10,683 nucleotides of DNA from Pseudomonas sp. (GCA_003488145.1 DNMQ01000452.1:1-10683); one strand, 5' to 3'. Positions 1 through 8,318 are shown, numbered from the stretch's first letter. A program made the numbers and translations. Notes: generated from the sequence alone by a model not told the origin.

Positions 1-170
1 GCGTAGTCGCGCACCTGCGCCACGCGGGTGATCTCCTCGCCGCTGCCGTTCATCACGGTGAAGCCGAAGCTGTCGTCCTCAGGGTTGGCGCTGGTCACGC
101 AACCACAGGGCAGGAAGGCTTCCGAGGCCAGTTGCATGGCGTTGTCGAGGCTGAGCGGGGTGGTGGTCAT
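1..170 (-). CDS. N-terminal part of a small DUF1652-like hypothetical protein (runs off left edge)
   Basis: Reading leftwards from ATG at 170, 56 codons stay open to the window edge. The product starts MTTTPLSLDNAMQLASEAFL and continues with a PCGCVTSANPEDDSFGFTV segment. The pattern of an amphipathic helix, an FLPxxC motif, then a short polar turn and a beta-strand resembles the small DUF1652 proteins of Pseudomonas. That link is from memory and is not certain. There is no signal peptide or membrane segment, so it is probably cytoplasmic. A second ATG lies two codons upstream at 176. The start at 170 is preferred because GGAG sits six bases before it, whereas it abuts the ATG at 176. The gene is divergent from lhr. 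Function unknown. Confidence 0.6.
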   Translation of the reverse strand, partial: MTTTPLSLDNAMQLASEAFLPCGCVTSANPEDDSFGFTVMNGSGEEITRVAQVRDY

Positions 171-176
171 GGTCAT

Positions 177-180
177 CTCC
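177..180 (-). promoter_or_regulatory. Ribosome binding site that decides the start of the left-edge gene
   Basis: On the minus strand this reads GGAG, six bases before the ATG at 170 and directly touching the ATG at 176. The spacing favours translation from 170. Confidence 0.55.
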
Positions 181-287
181 GTTGCGTTGCGGATGTATCA
201 AGTTGACCGCCATATCCCATGGCCGTTTCCCGACCGTCGACCGGCTGTCGCTTGTGCAAAGGCCGGGGCGCCACCATATTCATCGGC

Positions 288-3200
288 ATGACCACGTCAT
301 CCGTCGATCCGCTTGGCCGTTTCCACCCCGCCGTGGCGGGCTGGTTTTCCCGCAGTTTCCCCGCACCGACGCCGGCCCAGGCGGCTGCCTGGCCGCTGAT
401 CCGAGCCGGTCGTTCGACCCTGGTGGCCGCACCTACAGGCTCGGGCAAGACGCTGACCGCCTTTCTCGCCGCCATCGACGGTCTGGTGCAGCAGGGGCTG
501 GCCGAGGGGGGCCTGGCCGACGCGACGCGCGTGCTCTATGTCTCGCCACTGAAGGCCTTGTCCAACGACATCCATATCAACCTGGAGAAGCCGCTCGCCG
601 GGATCACCGCGGAGCTGGCGCGTCTGGGGCTACCTGCGCTGGAAATCCGCACCGCGGTGCGTACCGGCGACACGCCGCAGGCCGAGCGCAACGCCATGCG
701 CAAGCGCGTGCCGCATATCCTCGTCACCACGCCGGAATCGCTCTATGTGCTGCTCGGCTCGGCATCTGGGCGCGAAATGCTCGCCGATGTGCAGAGCGTG
801 ATCGTCGACGAGATTCACGCCATCGCCGGCAACAAGCGTGGCAGCCATCTGGCGCTGTCGCTGGAGCGACTGGAAGCGCTCTGCAATCGGCCGCTGGTGC
901 GGGTCGGCCTGTCGGCGACGCAGAAACCGATCGATGAGGTGGCGCGCTTTCTGGTCGGCGTCGAGCGATCGTGCGAGATCGTCGACATCGGCCATGGCCG
1001 GGCCCGCGACCTGGCGCTGGAAGTGCCGTCGGTGCCGCTGGAAGCGGTGATGAGCAACGACGCCTGGGCGATGGTCTACGACCGCCTCGCGGCACTGGCT
1101 GGCGAGCATCGCACTACGCTGGTGTTCGTCAACACGCGGCGCATGGCCGAGCGCACCACCCGGCATCTGGCCGAGCGGCTGGGGGCAGAGGTGGTCGCTG
1201 CGCATCACGGCAGCCTGGCCCGCGAACAGCGGCTGAGCGCCGAGCAGAAGCTCAAGCGCGGCGAGTTGCGGGTACTGGTCGCGACTGCCTCGCTGGAGCT
1301 GGGCATCGACATCGGTGATGTCGAACTGGTCTGCCAGCTCGGCTCGCCACGCTCGATTTCGGCTTTCCTGCAGCGGGTCGGGCGGGCCGGGCACCAGGTC
1401 GCCGGCGTGTCCAAGGGCCGGCTGTTTCCCAGCTCCCGCGACGACCTCATCGAATGCGCCGCGCTACTCGACGCCGTGCGTCGTGGCGAGCTGGACACGC
1501 TGAAGATCCCGGACGCGCCGCTAGACGTGCTGGCGCAGCAGATCGTCGCGGAGGTGGCCTGTCGGGAATGGGAGGAGGAAACGTTGCTCCAGCTGTTCCG
1601 CCGCGCGATGCCCTATGCCACGGTCGACGACGCGACCTTTCAGGCACTGCTGCGGATGCTCGCCGAGGGCTACACCACCCGCCACGGAACCCGCGGCGCC
1701 TATCTGCACCGTGATCTCGCAACGCGCAGCCTGCGCGGCCGACGCGGCGGTCGGCTGACCGCACTGACCTCCGGTGGCACCATTGCCGATAACGCCGACT
1801 ATGCCGTGCTGTTGGAACCGCAGGGGCTGAACATCGGCACGGTCAATGAAGACTTCGCGGTGGAGAGCCTGGCCGGCGATGTGTTCCAGCTGGGCAACAC
1901 CTCGTATCGCATTCTCAAGATCGAGTCCGGGCGGGTGCGTGTCGAGGACGCCCATGGCATGCCGCCGAGCATTCCCTTCTGGCTGGGCGAGGCGCCAGGG
2001 CGCAGCGACGAGCTGTCCTTTGCCGTGGCGCGGCTGCGTGACGAGATTGATCGGCGGTTGGCTGAGGGGGCGGTGGTGGGCAGGGTGGACCTGTCGCCCG
2101 CCATCGATTGGCTTACCGGCACCCTTGGCCTGGCGGAAACCGCCGCGCGACAGATCGTCGAATACCTGGCTCGTGCCCGCTCCGCACTTGGCGCCTTGCC
2201 GACTCAGCAGCGGCTGGTGATGGAGCGCTTCTTCGACGAATCCGGCGGCACCCAGCTGGTCATTCACTCGCCCTATGGCAGCCGCATCAATCGCGCCTGG
2301 GGGCTGGCACTGCGCAAGCGCTTCTGCCGCACCTTCAACTTCGAACTGCAGGCGGCGGCCACCGAGGACGCCATCATTCTTTCGCTGTCCACCAGTCACA
2401 GCTTTCCGCTGGCGGAAGTCTGGCGCTACCTGCATTCGGCCAGCGCCGAGCAGGTGCTGATCCAGGCACTGCTGGATGCGCCGCTGTTCGGCGTGCGCTG
2501 GCGCTGGATCGCCACCACGGCACTGGCGTTGCCGCGCATGGCCGGCGGACGCAAGGTCGCGCCGCAGCTACAGCGAATGAAGAGCGACGATCTGCTGGCC
2601 ACGGTCTTTCCCGACCAGGTTGCCTGCCTGGAAAACATCATCGGCGAGCGCGAGATTCCCGATCATCCGCTTGTACGCCAGACGCTCGATGACTGCCTGC
2701 ACGAGGCCATGGATAGCGAAGGCTGGCTCGCGCTGTTGCGGCGCATGGAGGGCGGCGAGGTCGAACTGCTGGCGCGTGATCTGCCCGCGCCGTCGCCGCT
2801 GGCCATGGAGATTCTCGGCGCGCGCCCTTACGCCTTTCTCGACGATGCGCCGCTGGAAGAGCGCCGCACCCAGGCGGTGCTCGCGCGGCGCTGGAGCGAT
2901 CCGGAGTCGGCTGACGATCTGGGCGCGCTGGACCCGGAAGCGATCGCCGCCGTGTGTGAGGAGGCCTGGCCCGAGGCGCGCAGTGCCGACGAGTTGCACG
3001 AGGCGCTGACCGCGCTCGGTTGCATTGCCGAAGCCGAGACCGCCGCACAGCCGCAATGGAGCGAATGGCTGGCCGAACTGGCCCGTACTGGCCGCGCGAC
3101 GCGCATGCAGGTGGCGCACGACCGCGTCCTCTGGTTGCCGCTCGAGCGCCTGATGCTGCTGCGCGCGGTCTATCCGCAGGCCCCTTTCCAGCCGCGTCTG

Positions 3201-4607
3201 CAGGCGCCCGGCGGCTACGATCAGCCAATCGAGGAAGAGGCGGCACTGGTCGAACTGATTCGTGCGCGGCTGAGCGGCTTCGGCCCGCTGCCGGTGGCGT
3301 TGATCGCGCGGCCGCTGGCGTTACCGGCCTCTGCCGTCGCGGCGGCGCTGGTCCGTCTGGAAAGTCAGGGTTACGTGATGCGCGGGCGTTTCAGCGCTGG
3401 CGCAGTGGAGGAGGAGTGGTGCGAGCGGCATCTGCTGGCGCGTATCCATCGCTACACGGTCAAGCGCCTGCGGCGGGAGGTCGAGCCGGTCGAACGTGTC
3501 GATTTCATGCGCTTTCTTGCTGACTGGCAGCATCTGTCCGCGACCACGCGCATGCAGGGGCGCGAGGCGCTGCCCACGGTTGTCGAACAGCTGGAGGGCT
3601 TTCAGGCCGCGGCCGCAGCGTGGGAAGCCGATCTCTTGCCGGCGCGCCTGAAGGATTATGGCGGCACCTGGCTGGACGAGCTGTGCCGCTCCGGCCGTAT
3701 TGTCTGGACGCGGCTGGCCGGGCGACTCAGGGCTAGCGGCGGGCCGGTGCGCGGCACGCCGATCGTGCTGCTGCCGCGGCGCCAGTTACCGACTTGGTAT
3801 GCACTGGCCAGCGACGCGCCGGCGCCGGAGCTGTCTTCACGGGCACAGCGGGTGCTCGAATGCCTGAACGCCCAGGGCGCGCTGTTCTTCGATGAGCTGC
3901 AGCACGACGCGCATCTGCTGCGCAGCGAACTGGAGGATGCCCTTGGCGAGCTGGTGGCGGTGGGCTTGGTAAACGCCGACAGCTTCGCCGGTCTGCGCGC
4001 ATTGCTGGCGCCGGCGAGCAAGCGCTCGCGTACGGCCCGACGAAGCCGTGGTGGTGCCTTTATCGGCGGGATGGACGACGCCGGCCGCTGGGCACTGGTG
4101 CGCAAGTCTGGAGCGGGCGAAGAGGAGGCAAGAACACCGGCGTTCGATGCAGAGGCGCTGGAGCACATTGCCCGTGTGCTGCTGCGCCGTTACGGCGTGG
4201 TGTGCTGGCGCCTGCTTGCGCGTGAAGCGGACTGGTTGCCGCCCTGGCGCGACCTGTTGCGGGTCTACCATCGGCTGGAAGCCCGTGGCGAGATTCGCGG
4301 CGGACGCTTTGTCGCGGCGGTGGCGGGCGAGCAGTTCGCCCTGCCGGAGGCGCTTGGCTTGCTGCGCGAGGTGCGCAAGCGGCCGCTGCCCGGCGAGATG
4401 CTGGCGGTGTCCGCGGTCGATCCGATCAATCAGCTCGGCACCCTGTTACCGGGCTCCAGGGTGCCTGCCCTGGCGGCTAACCGGATCCTGTTTCGCGACG
4501 GGCTGCCGGTGGCTGTGCTGGCGGCGGGCAAGCCGCAATGGCTGGTCGAACTGGACGAGGATGCCCAGCGCGAGGCGCGCCGCCTGCTGACGCCAGCCAG
4601 ACGCTGA
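288..4607 (+). CDS. lhr: Lhr-family superfamily 2 ATP-dependent helicase
   Basis: Large ATP-dependent 3'-5' nucleic-acid translocase and helicase (long helicase related), linked to DNA repair in other bacteria; cytoplasmic. The product is 1439 residues. All SF2 motifs are visible: Walker A APTGSGKT (48-55), DEIH (174-177), SAT (209-211), motif [13 protein letters not shown] (279-289), motif [12 protein letters not shown] (333-343) and motif [10 protein letters not shown] (362-369). The Lhr-specific core follows, with TSGGTI and [11 protein letters not shown]565 probably matches the Trp that couples ATP to DNA in mycobacterial Lhr. From about residue 850 comes the C-terminal winged-helix region, ending with the [15 protein letters not shown] segment. 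The frame stays open upstream to ATG 219, but 288 is chosen because its N-terminus lines up with E. coli Lhr as I recall it. Neither start has a clear Shine-Dalgarno. The protein is about 100 residues shorter than E. coli Lhr, with the loss at least partly at the C-terminus. Confidence 0.96.
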   Translation: MTTSSVDPLGRFHPAVAGWFSRSFPAPTPAQAAAWPLIRAGRSTLVAAPTGSGKTLTAFLAAIDGLVQQGLAEGGLADATRVLYVSPLKALSNDIHINLEKPLAGITAELARLGLPALEIRTAVRTGDTPQAERNAMRKRVPHILVTTPESLYVLLGSASGREMLADVQSVIVDEIHAIAGNKRGSHLALSLERLEALCNRPLVRVGLSATQKPIDEVARFLVGVERSCEIVDIGHGRARDLALEVPSVPLEAVMSNDAWAMVYDRLAALAGEHRTTLVFVNTRRMAERTTRHLAERLGAEVVAAHHGSLAREQRLSAEQKLKRGELRVLVATASLELGIDIGDVELVCQLGSPRSISAFLQRVGRAGHQVAGVSKGRLFPSSRDDLIECAALLDAVRRGELDTLKIPDAPLDVLAQQIVAEVACREWEEETLLQLFRRAMPYATVDDATFQALLRMLAEGYTTRHGTRGAYLHRDLATRSLRGRRGGRLTALTSGGTIADNADYAVLLEPQGLNIGTVNEDFAVESLAGDVFQLGNTSYRILKIESGRVRVEDAHGMPPSIPFWLGEAPGRSDELSFAVARLRDEIDRRLAEGAVVGRVDLSPAIDWLTGTLGLAETAARQIVEYLARARSALGALPTQQRLVMERFFDESGGTQLVIHSPYGSRINRAWGLALRKRFCRTFNFELQAAATEDAIILSLSTSHSFPLAEVWRYLHSASAEQVLIQALLDAPLFGVRWRWIATTALALPRMAGGRKVAPQLQRMKSDDLLATVFPDQVACLENIIGEREIPDHPLVRQTLDDCLHEAMDSEGWLALLRRMEGGEVELLARDLPAPSPLAMEILGARPYAFLDDAPLEERRTQAVLARRWSDPESADDLGALDPEAIAAVCEEAWPEARSADELHEALTALGCIAEAETAAQPQWSEWLAELARTGRATRMQVAHDRVLWLPLERLMLLRAVYPQAPFQPRLQAPGGYDQPIEEEAALVELIRARLSGFGPLPVALIARPLALPASAVAAALVRLESQGYVMRGRFSAGAVEEEWCERHLLARIHRYTVKRLRREVEPVERVDFMRFLADWQHLSATTRMQGREALPTVVEQLEGFQAAAAAWEADLLPARLKDYGGTWLDELCRSGRIVWTRLAGRLRASGGPVRGTPIVLLPRRQLPTWYALASDAPAPELSSRAQRVLECLNAQGALFFDELQHDAHLLRSELEDALGELVAVGLVNADSFAGLRALLAPASKRSRTARRSRGGAFIGGMDDAGRWALVRKSGAGEEEARTPAFDAEALEHIARVLLRRYGVVCWRLLAREADWLPPWRDLLRVYHRLEARGEIRGGRFVAAVAGEQFALPEALGLLREVRKRPLPGEMLAVSAVDPINQLGTLLPGSRVPALAANRILFRDGLPVAVLAAGKPQWLVELDEDAQREARRLLTPARR

Positions 4608-4775
4608 GCAGCTAGTAGCCCGTTTGGTACGTTCAGTTGGTATTTCGGCGCCCATGGCCCCGATGCTGTGTTGCTGCTCCTTGCCATGGCCCGCCAGGAC
4701 CCGTCGCAGCGCCTTGTTTTGCAGCCATGTTCATCCGAACTAGCCTCATTCCACTCACCGCCCAGGCACCAGGGA

Positions 4776-5639
4776 TCAGGCTGTCGGCGCCAGGCATTTC
4801 AGGTCGCTGAAGTCGGTGCGCAGCTGCGCCAGGCGCCCGCTGAGGTGTGTCCGCTGCCCTTCGTCGGCGAGGCTATAGAGGTCGGCCACCAGGTCCAATC
4901 CGGCCTGCTCGGCACGTTGCAACGCGGCCTGATCGTTCGTACTCAGCAACGCCTCGCGCTCCTGCAGCAGCTGCGCGATGCGGTCATCGAAATCGTCGCG
5001 GTGGCGCTGCTCGACCGCGGCCAACAGCAGCTCTTGCCAGCGCTCGCGGTTGCTCAGCCAGCGGCTGTTCTGCTCGTTCAGGGCGTGAGACCAGAGCAGC
5101 ACACGTTGACGCTGGGCCGCGTTCAACTGGCCGAGCCAGTACTGCAGGCGCTCCTGCATGCGCTCGGCGCGCTCGCGAATCTGCCGGTCCAGCGGCGGAG
5201 CCAGGTATTTCTCCCGGTACTCCTCTCGGTTTTGCTCCAGCGCGCTGCGCAGTTCGGCGACCTGCTTGTCGCTCAGGGCACGCAGCAGGTCCGTTGCGGT
5301 GGGGGTGATCTCCACGGCAACGCTGTGCATGGCGTCGCGGACGTCGCGGTACTGTGGTTCAAGATCGCGGCGATCGAGCTGGCCGCCAGCAGTTTCACGC
5401 TCAAGCTGTTCGAGGTTGGCCAGCAGTTCCGGCAATTGCGTGCTGCAGTGCCAGGCCAGGTGCTCGCGCAGGCGTTCGCGCAGCTCGTCCTTCTGACGGT
5501 GATCGAGGTCGAGATAGTCGTTGAGCGTCCAGGGCACGACCATGTCGAGGTTGCGATAGACCAGGGTGGCGCGGCTGCAGCCGTTCAACAGCGTGGCGCA
5601 GAGCAGGGTCAGCAGGAGCAGGCTGGCAATGGGGCGCAT
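4776..5639 (-). CDS. DUF6279-like coiled-coil lipoprotein
   Basis: Predicted 287-residue lipoprotein. The N-terminus MRPIASLLLLTLLCATLLNG is followed by Cys21 in an LNGC lipobox, with Asn at the -2 position being slightly unusual. The next residue is Ser rather than Asp, so outer-membrane sorting is expected. The mature part is almost all charged alpha helix rich in Glu, Arg, Gln and Leu, including YLDLDHRQKDELRERLREHL, which suggests long coiled coils. The arrangement matches what I recall of the DUF6279 lipoproteins of Pseudomonas. The reading frame is open 60 codons further upstream, but AGGA (5646-5649) lies six bases before this ATG and the signal peptide starts here. It is convergent with lhr and divergent from the 62-residue gene at 5818. 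Molecular function unknown. Confidence 0.85.
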   Translation of the reverse strand: MRPIASLLLLTLLCATLLNGCSRATLVYRNLDMVVPWTLNDYLDLDHRQKDELRERLREHLAWHCSTQLPELLANLEQLERETAGGQLDRRDLEPQYRDVRDAMHSVAVEITPTATDLLRALSDKQVAELRSALEQNREEYREKYLAPPLDRQIRERAERMQERLQYWLGQLNAAQRQRVLLWSHALNEQNSRWLSNRERWQELLLAAVEQRHRDDFDDRIAQLLQEREALLSTNDQAALQRAEQAGLDLVADLYSLADEGQRTHLSGRLAQLRTDFSDLKCLAPTA

Positions 5640-5817
5640 CGTCTTTCCTCGAGCGTCGGCGGCTGTTCTGTAGAGCCACGGCAGCACCGGGGGTTCGGCT
5701 GGCGGACCGTTTCGTCGGTGCCGGCGAGCAAAGGCGGCTGGCCTGTGGTCTTCCCTACATGGAGTCGTTCCGACGATATGGGACGGCCGACTTACCCAGC
5801 AGCAGTGGAGAAAAGCC

Positions 5818-6006
5818 ATGACCTCTCAGATCAAGCACCTCAGCGGCGAAGACGTACCCAAGGCCTGGCGCCCGACCTGGGTCGTGTGCTGGGTAGTGGA
5901 GCTGAACGGCACCATCGTCGGTGGCCCCTACGCCACCGAACAGGAAGCGCGTGCAGTGGCCGATGGCGACGAGGAGCCGCGGATCTCGCAGACCCCGGCG
6001 CCCTGA
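5818..6006 (+). CDS. Small conserved-looking hypothetical protein (62 residues)
   Basis: I do not recognise a characterised family. A good ribosome binding site, GGAG at 5807-5810, lies seven bases before the ATG, and codon use resembles the neighbouring genes. The protein has no signal peptide. It has a tryptophan-rich middle (W17, W21 and W25, with WVVCWVVELNGTIVGGPY), then an EQEARAVADGDEE segment and a proline-rich tail. The strand, turn and helix order suggests a small single domain in which a beta-hairpin is followed by one helix. It is acidic in its second half. It is divergent from the lipoprotein gene across 178 bp, and its stop lies 30 bp from the convergent Sel1-like gene. Function unknown; it could be a small regulator or stress protein, but nothing in the sequence decides this. 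Confidence 0.75.
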   Translation: MTSQIKHLSGEDVPKAWRPTWVVCWVVELNGTIVGGPYATEQEARAVADGDEEPRISQTPAP

Positions 6007-6017
6007 AACGGTAATCC

Positions 6018-6033
6018 CGGGCGCCTGGGCCCG
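6018..6033. terminator. Short hairpin between two convergent genes
   Basis: CGGGC (6018-6022) pairs with GCCCG (6029-6033) around a six-base loop. It sits in the 30-bp gap between the stop of the 62-residue gene and the stop of the Sel1-like gene, so it could serve both strands. There is no T-tract on either side, so a bidirectional terminator role is only a suggestion. Confidence 0.3.
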
Positions 6034-6036
6034 TAA

Positions 6037-6585
6037 CTAGCGGGACTGTTCCAGGCAGTGCTGCGGGCAGGGCGCCTGATACGGGACCGATGGCGGTGGC
6101 GGAGCGACCAGCTGATTCACCAGTTCCAGTGATTTATCGAAGGATGGATAGCCGCTGCGCGCGACATCCAGCTCGCCGTAGGCGTCGCGGTAGCGTTCCG
6201 CGCGACCCTCGTCTGCTTCGTTGAGCAGGTACGGCTCGTGATAGATCTTGTAGAGCAGCGCCACCGCATGGGGGTGGCCCTTGCGCTTGGCCTTCTCCAA
6301 CAGGTCGAGCACTTCCGATGGCTCCGGGCCTTGGCGAATCAGCAGCAGGGCCTGATAGAACTCAGTCTCGCCGCGCCGATCCAGCTTCGCACTGCGATCA
6401 AGCAGCGCCTGGGCAAGCTCGTAGCTGTCTTCGTCGCCGATCGAAATCAGAATCTTCGCCTGCATCAGGTCATTCTGGTACAGCAGCCGTTCGGCACGAC
6501 ATTGGTCGTTCCAGACGCGGTCGCAGGATTGAGTGGCGCAGCCGCCGAGGGTCAATAGCAGGCTGACCAGCAGTGCCTTTTTCAT
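6037..6585 (-). CDS. Sel1/TPR-like lipoprotein with cysteine pairs at both ends
   Basis: Predicted 182-residue lipoprotein. The signal sequence MKKALLVSLLLTLGG ends at Cys16 in an LGGC lipobox, and Ala follows, consistent with outer-membrane sorting. The middle (about 50-125) is helical with Sel1/TPR character: ELAQALLDRSAKLDRRGETE, then FYQALLLIRQG and LLEKAKRKGHPHAVALLYKIY. Such repeats usually bind other proteins or stabilise envelope complexes. Besides the lipid-modified cysteine there are Cys21 and Cys29 near the N-terminus and Cys173 and Cys177 near the C-terminus, the latter pair following a PPPPSVPYQ linker. The ribosome binding site is weak: the nearest GGAG is 13 bases from the ATG. 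The gene lies 78 bp downstream of the solute-binding-like gene on the same strand and could be co-transcribed with it. Specific function unknown. Confidence 0.85.
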   Translation of the reverse strand: MKKALLVSLLLTLGGCATQSCDRVWNDQCRAERLLYQNDLMQAKILISIGDEDSYELAQALLDRSAKLDRRGETEFYQALLLIRQGPEPSEVLDLLEKAKRKGHPHAVALLYKIYHEPYLLNEADEGRAERYRDAYGELDVARSGYPSFDKSLELVNQLVAPPPPSVPYQAPCPQHCLEQSR

Positions 6586-6663
6586 GGCTGAATTGGTACT
6601 CCGTTCTCTTTTCGCCAGTATGAGCCGTGCCAGCTTCGATTCGCCAGTGGCGCTTACGTTCGC

Positions 6664-7434
6664 TCAATAATTGGGACAGGGCGCGCTCATCTCTTGCAGG
6701 CCGTAGCGCCTGAGCAGGGTCTGCCAGCGCGCGCTGTGCGGCAGATCGGCGATGAGCTGATGCACGAACTGCGTGGTTTCGGCTGGCAGGCTGGCGGTCA
6801 TGAGCACATGCCGGTCGAAGACATAGAGCGGGCGTGGCGAAACATGCAGCGGTGCGTCCGGCACCTCTGTCAGGCTGAAGAACAGCCGTGAGGAGCGCGG
6901 CATCAACGCGACATCGATGCGCTGGTTGAGCAGCTTGTTCAGGTTCTGCAGATCGTTGTGCATGTCTTCGCGCTGGATCAGGCCCTTGTCGATGTCGCCT
7001 TCCAGCGCCCGGTAGAGATGCCCGAGCACGCCGCCCAGACGCAGTCCGTGCAGCGATTTCGGGCCGTCATAGTCGACCGGCTTGTCGTTGTGGGACACGA
7101 AGTCCTGGATGTCGCACAGCAGAGGCCGAGTCCAGCTGGCGCCGGCGGTGAGGCGCTCGGGGAAGAACTCCGGCGTGGCCCATAGGAGGATGCCGGGCTC
7201 CTTGTCCTCGAGGCGTGCATCGAGACGTTTGCGCGGCAACTGGGTCAGCTGGAAGTGATAGCGGTCCTGGTTGGTCGGATGCTCGTTGAGCAACTGCACC
7301 AGCGCTTCGGAGAGCCCGGGGTTCTGCCCGGAGACAAAGGGAGGCGAGGGTTGGTAAGCCCATACGGCGACAGGCTCGGCAGCCAGGATGCTCAGCGGGA
7401 AAACGGTCAGCAGCAGGAGCATCAGTTTCTGCAT
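6664..7434 (-). CDS. Orphan periplasmic solute-binding-like protein (SBP_bac_3-like)
   Basis: Predicted exported protein of 256 residues. The N-terminus MQKLMLLLLTVFPLSILAA is a signal peptide, with cleavage likely after Ala19. The mature length of about 237 residues and the layout fit the type II periplasmic binding fold of the amino-acid-binding (SBP_bac_3) family: an early strand ending WAYQPSPPFV, then GILLWATPEFFPERL, a mid-domain GLRLGGVLGHLYRAL segment, NKLLNQRIDVALMPRSSRLF and a final helix HQLIADLPHSARWQTLL. Two cysteines remain after cleavage (C107 and C253) and could form a disulfide. No permease or ATPase gene is adjacent, so it may be a sensor or receptor rather than a transporter part. 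The Shine-Dalgarno is weak (GGGA before GTG-free ATG). A long inverted repeat lies just upstream at 7444-7486. Ligand unknown. Confidence 0.75.
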   Translation of the reverse strand: MQKLMLLLLTVFPLSILAAEPVAVWAYQPSPPFVSGQNPGLSEALVQLLNEHPTNQDRYHFQLTQLPRKRLDARLEDKEPGILLWATPEFFPERLTAGASWTRPLLCDIQDFVSHNDKPVDYDGPKSLHGLRLGGVLGHLYRALEGDIDKGLIQREDMHNDLQNLNKLLNQRIDVALMPRSSRLFFSLTEVPDAPLHVSPRPLYVFDRHVLMTASLPAETTQFVHQLIADLPHSARWQTLLRRYGLQEMSAPCPNY

Positions 7435-7443
7435 CGCGGTCCC

Positions 7444-7486
7444 GTCTTGAGTGAGAGCGTCATCGTGGCGAATTGCCGCTCAAGAC
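7444..7486. repeat. Inverted repeat just upstream of the solute-binding-like gene
   Basis: GTCTTGAG (7444-7451) and CTCAAGAC (7479-7486) are perfect 8-base inverted copies separated by 27 bases. Pairing extends inward by one G-T and one G-C pair. The near arm is 9 bases from the start codon at 7434. It could be an operator bound by a dimer or a structured leader that holds the weak ribosome binding site. I could not place a convincing -35/-10 pair around it. Confidence 0.55.
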
Positions 7487-7519
7487 TGATTCAGCAGGGC
7501 AGGTAAAGCAAGCGTGCTC

Positions 7520-7537
7520 CGCCAGCCGGTGCTGGCG
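7520..7537 (-). terminator. Hairpin downstream of the pseudouridine synthase gene
   Basis: CGCCAGC and GCTGGCG form a perfect seven-base-pair stem around a four-base loop, 19 bases past the synthase stop codon at 7557. On the minus strand it is followed after nine bases by a short T-richer stretch (TTGCTTT). The position is right for an intrinsic terminator separating the synthase from the solute-binding-like gene, but the U-tract is poor. Confidence 0.5.
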
Positions 7538-7556
7538 ATGGCGTGCGGGTGCGGGG

Positions 7557-8282
7557 TCAGAAGCGCTCGTGTTCGCCGACAAAACGCCACTGGCCGGCCG
7601 GTAGTTTGGCCATGGACAGGCGGCCGATGCGAATGCGTTTGCAGGCCAGCACCGTCAGCCCGATGGCTTCGCAGAGCAGGCGGACTTCGCCGGGCGCGGG
7701 TTCCTTGATCACCAGGCGCAGACGGTTTTCGCTCTGCCAGCTGACCTTGGCCTTGGGCAGGATCTTGCCGCGGTGGCCAATGCCCTTGGCGAGCAGGGCC
7801 AGCCCGTTTTCTTCTGCTTCTCCGCTCACTTCGACGACGTATTCCTGCTCCAGCTTGTCGCGCGTGCTGGTGAGCAGGCGGATCACTTCGCGTTGCTGGC
7901 TGAAGACGGTCAGCCCGCTGGCGTCGGCGTCCAGTGGCAGCAACAGGTTCTGCTGGAGCAGATGGCGCTGCAGGGCTTCGTTGCGGCTGGGGTCGTCGCT
8001 CCAGTGCTCGCTGGCCTGCAGTACGCGGCGGGTGCTGTCGACGTCGGCATCGATCACCTGCCCGGCCGGTTTGTGCAGCAGCAGCGTCACAGGCGTGATT
8101 TCCTTCGCGGTAGCGCCGGCCTGCAGTTCGACACGCTGTTCAGGTCGCACCTTGATGAAAGGCGCTTCGACCAGTTCTCCGTCGACCGTTACCCAACCAC
8201 CCTCGATATACAGCTCGGCCTCGCGCCGGGAACAGCCGAGTTGCTCGGCGAGGCGTTTGGCAAGGCGTACGGGGTCGGTCAT
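7557..8282 (-). CDS. RsuA/RluB/E/F-family RNA pseudouridine synthase, divergent
   Basis: Predicted enzyme of 241 residues converting a specific uridine in RNA, most likely rRNA, to pseudouridine; cytoplasmic. An S4 RNA-binding domain occupies about residues 4-55 (RLAKRLAEQLGCSRREAELYI followed by GGWVTVDGELV). The catalytic domain begins with LLLHKPAGQVID (about 67-78). The catalytic aspartate is D118 in LPLDADASGL, where the family normally has an Arg-Leu-Asp triplet. EYVVEVSG (147-154) is the usual KxYxV strand. The C-terminal region, RLVIKEPAPGEVRLLCEA (from 189), replaces the familiar Gly-x-x-Arg-Gln-Ile-Arg-Arg-Met motif, while IGRLSMAKLPAGQWRFV is typical. The substrate position cannot be assigned, so no symbol is given. 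There is no clear Shine-Dalgarno; the start was chosen because the S4 domain begins at once. It follows the 59-residue gene after a 9-bp hairpin. Confidence 0.88.
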   Translation of the reverse strand: MTDPVRLAKRLAEQLGCSRREAELYIEGGWVTVDGELVEAPFIKVRPEQRVELQAGATAKEITPVTLLLHKPAGQVIDADVDSTRRVLQASEHWSDDPSRNEALQRHLLQQNLLLPLDADASGLTVFSQQREVIRLLTSTRDKLEQEYVVEVSGEAEENGLALLAKGIGHRGKILPKAKVSWQSENRLRLVIKEPAPGEVRLLCEAIGLTVLACKRIRIGRLSMAKLPAGQWRFVGEHERF

Positions 8283-8318
8283 GGTGCGCTCGGAGACGAG
8301 AAAGGAGGGGGTAGAACG

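Noticed and set aside
203..231. TTGACC as a -35 element for lhr
   Set aside because: The bases 17 further on read TTTCCC, with no acceptable -10 hexamer, so no promoter was called.
630..1394. Minus-strand open frame of 254 codons inside lhr
   Set aside because: It is antisense to the helicase core motifs and its Arg/Gln/His-rich composition is that of GC-rich shadow frames.
4560..4640. Frameshift that might restore a longer Lhr C-terminus
   Set aside because: The other frames after 4607 meet stops quickly or give no Lhr-like residues, so the short end appears genuine.
4608..4775. Terminator or small gene between lhr and the lipoprotein gene
   Set aside because: Only a CCATGGC palindrome occurs twice, at about 4652 and 4683; there is no strong compact stem, no T-tract and no plausible coding frame.
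4668..6014. Long plus-strand open frame of 448 codons
   Set aside because: It lies opposite the lipoprotein gene, which has a signal peptide, lipobox and ribosome binding site. The plus-strand product is low-complexity Gln/Ala/Leu typical of an antisense shadow.
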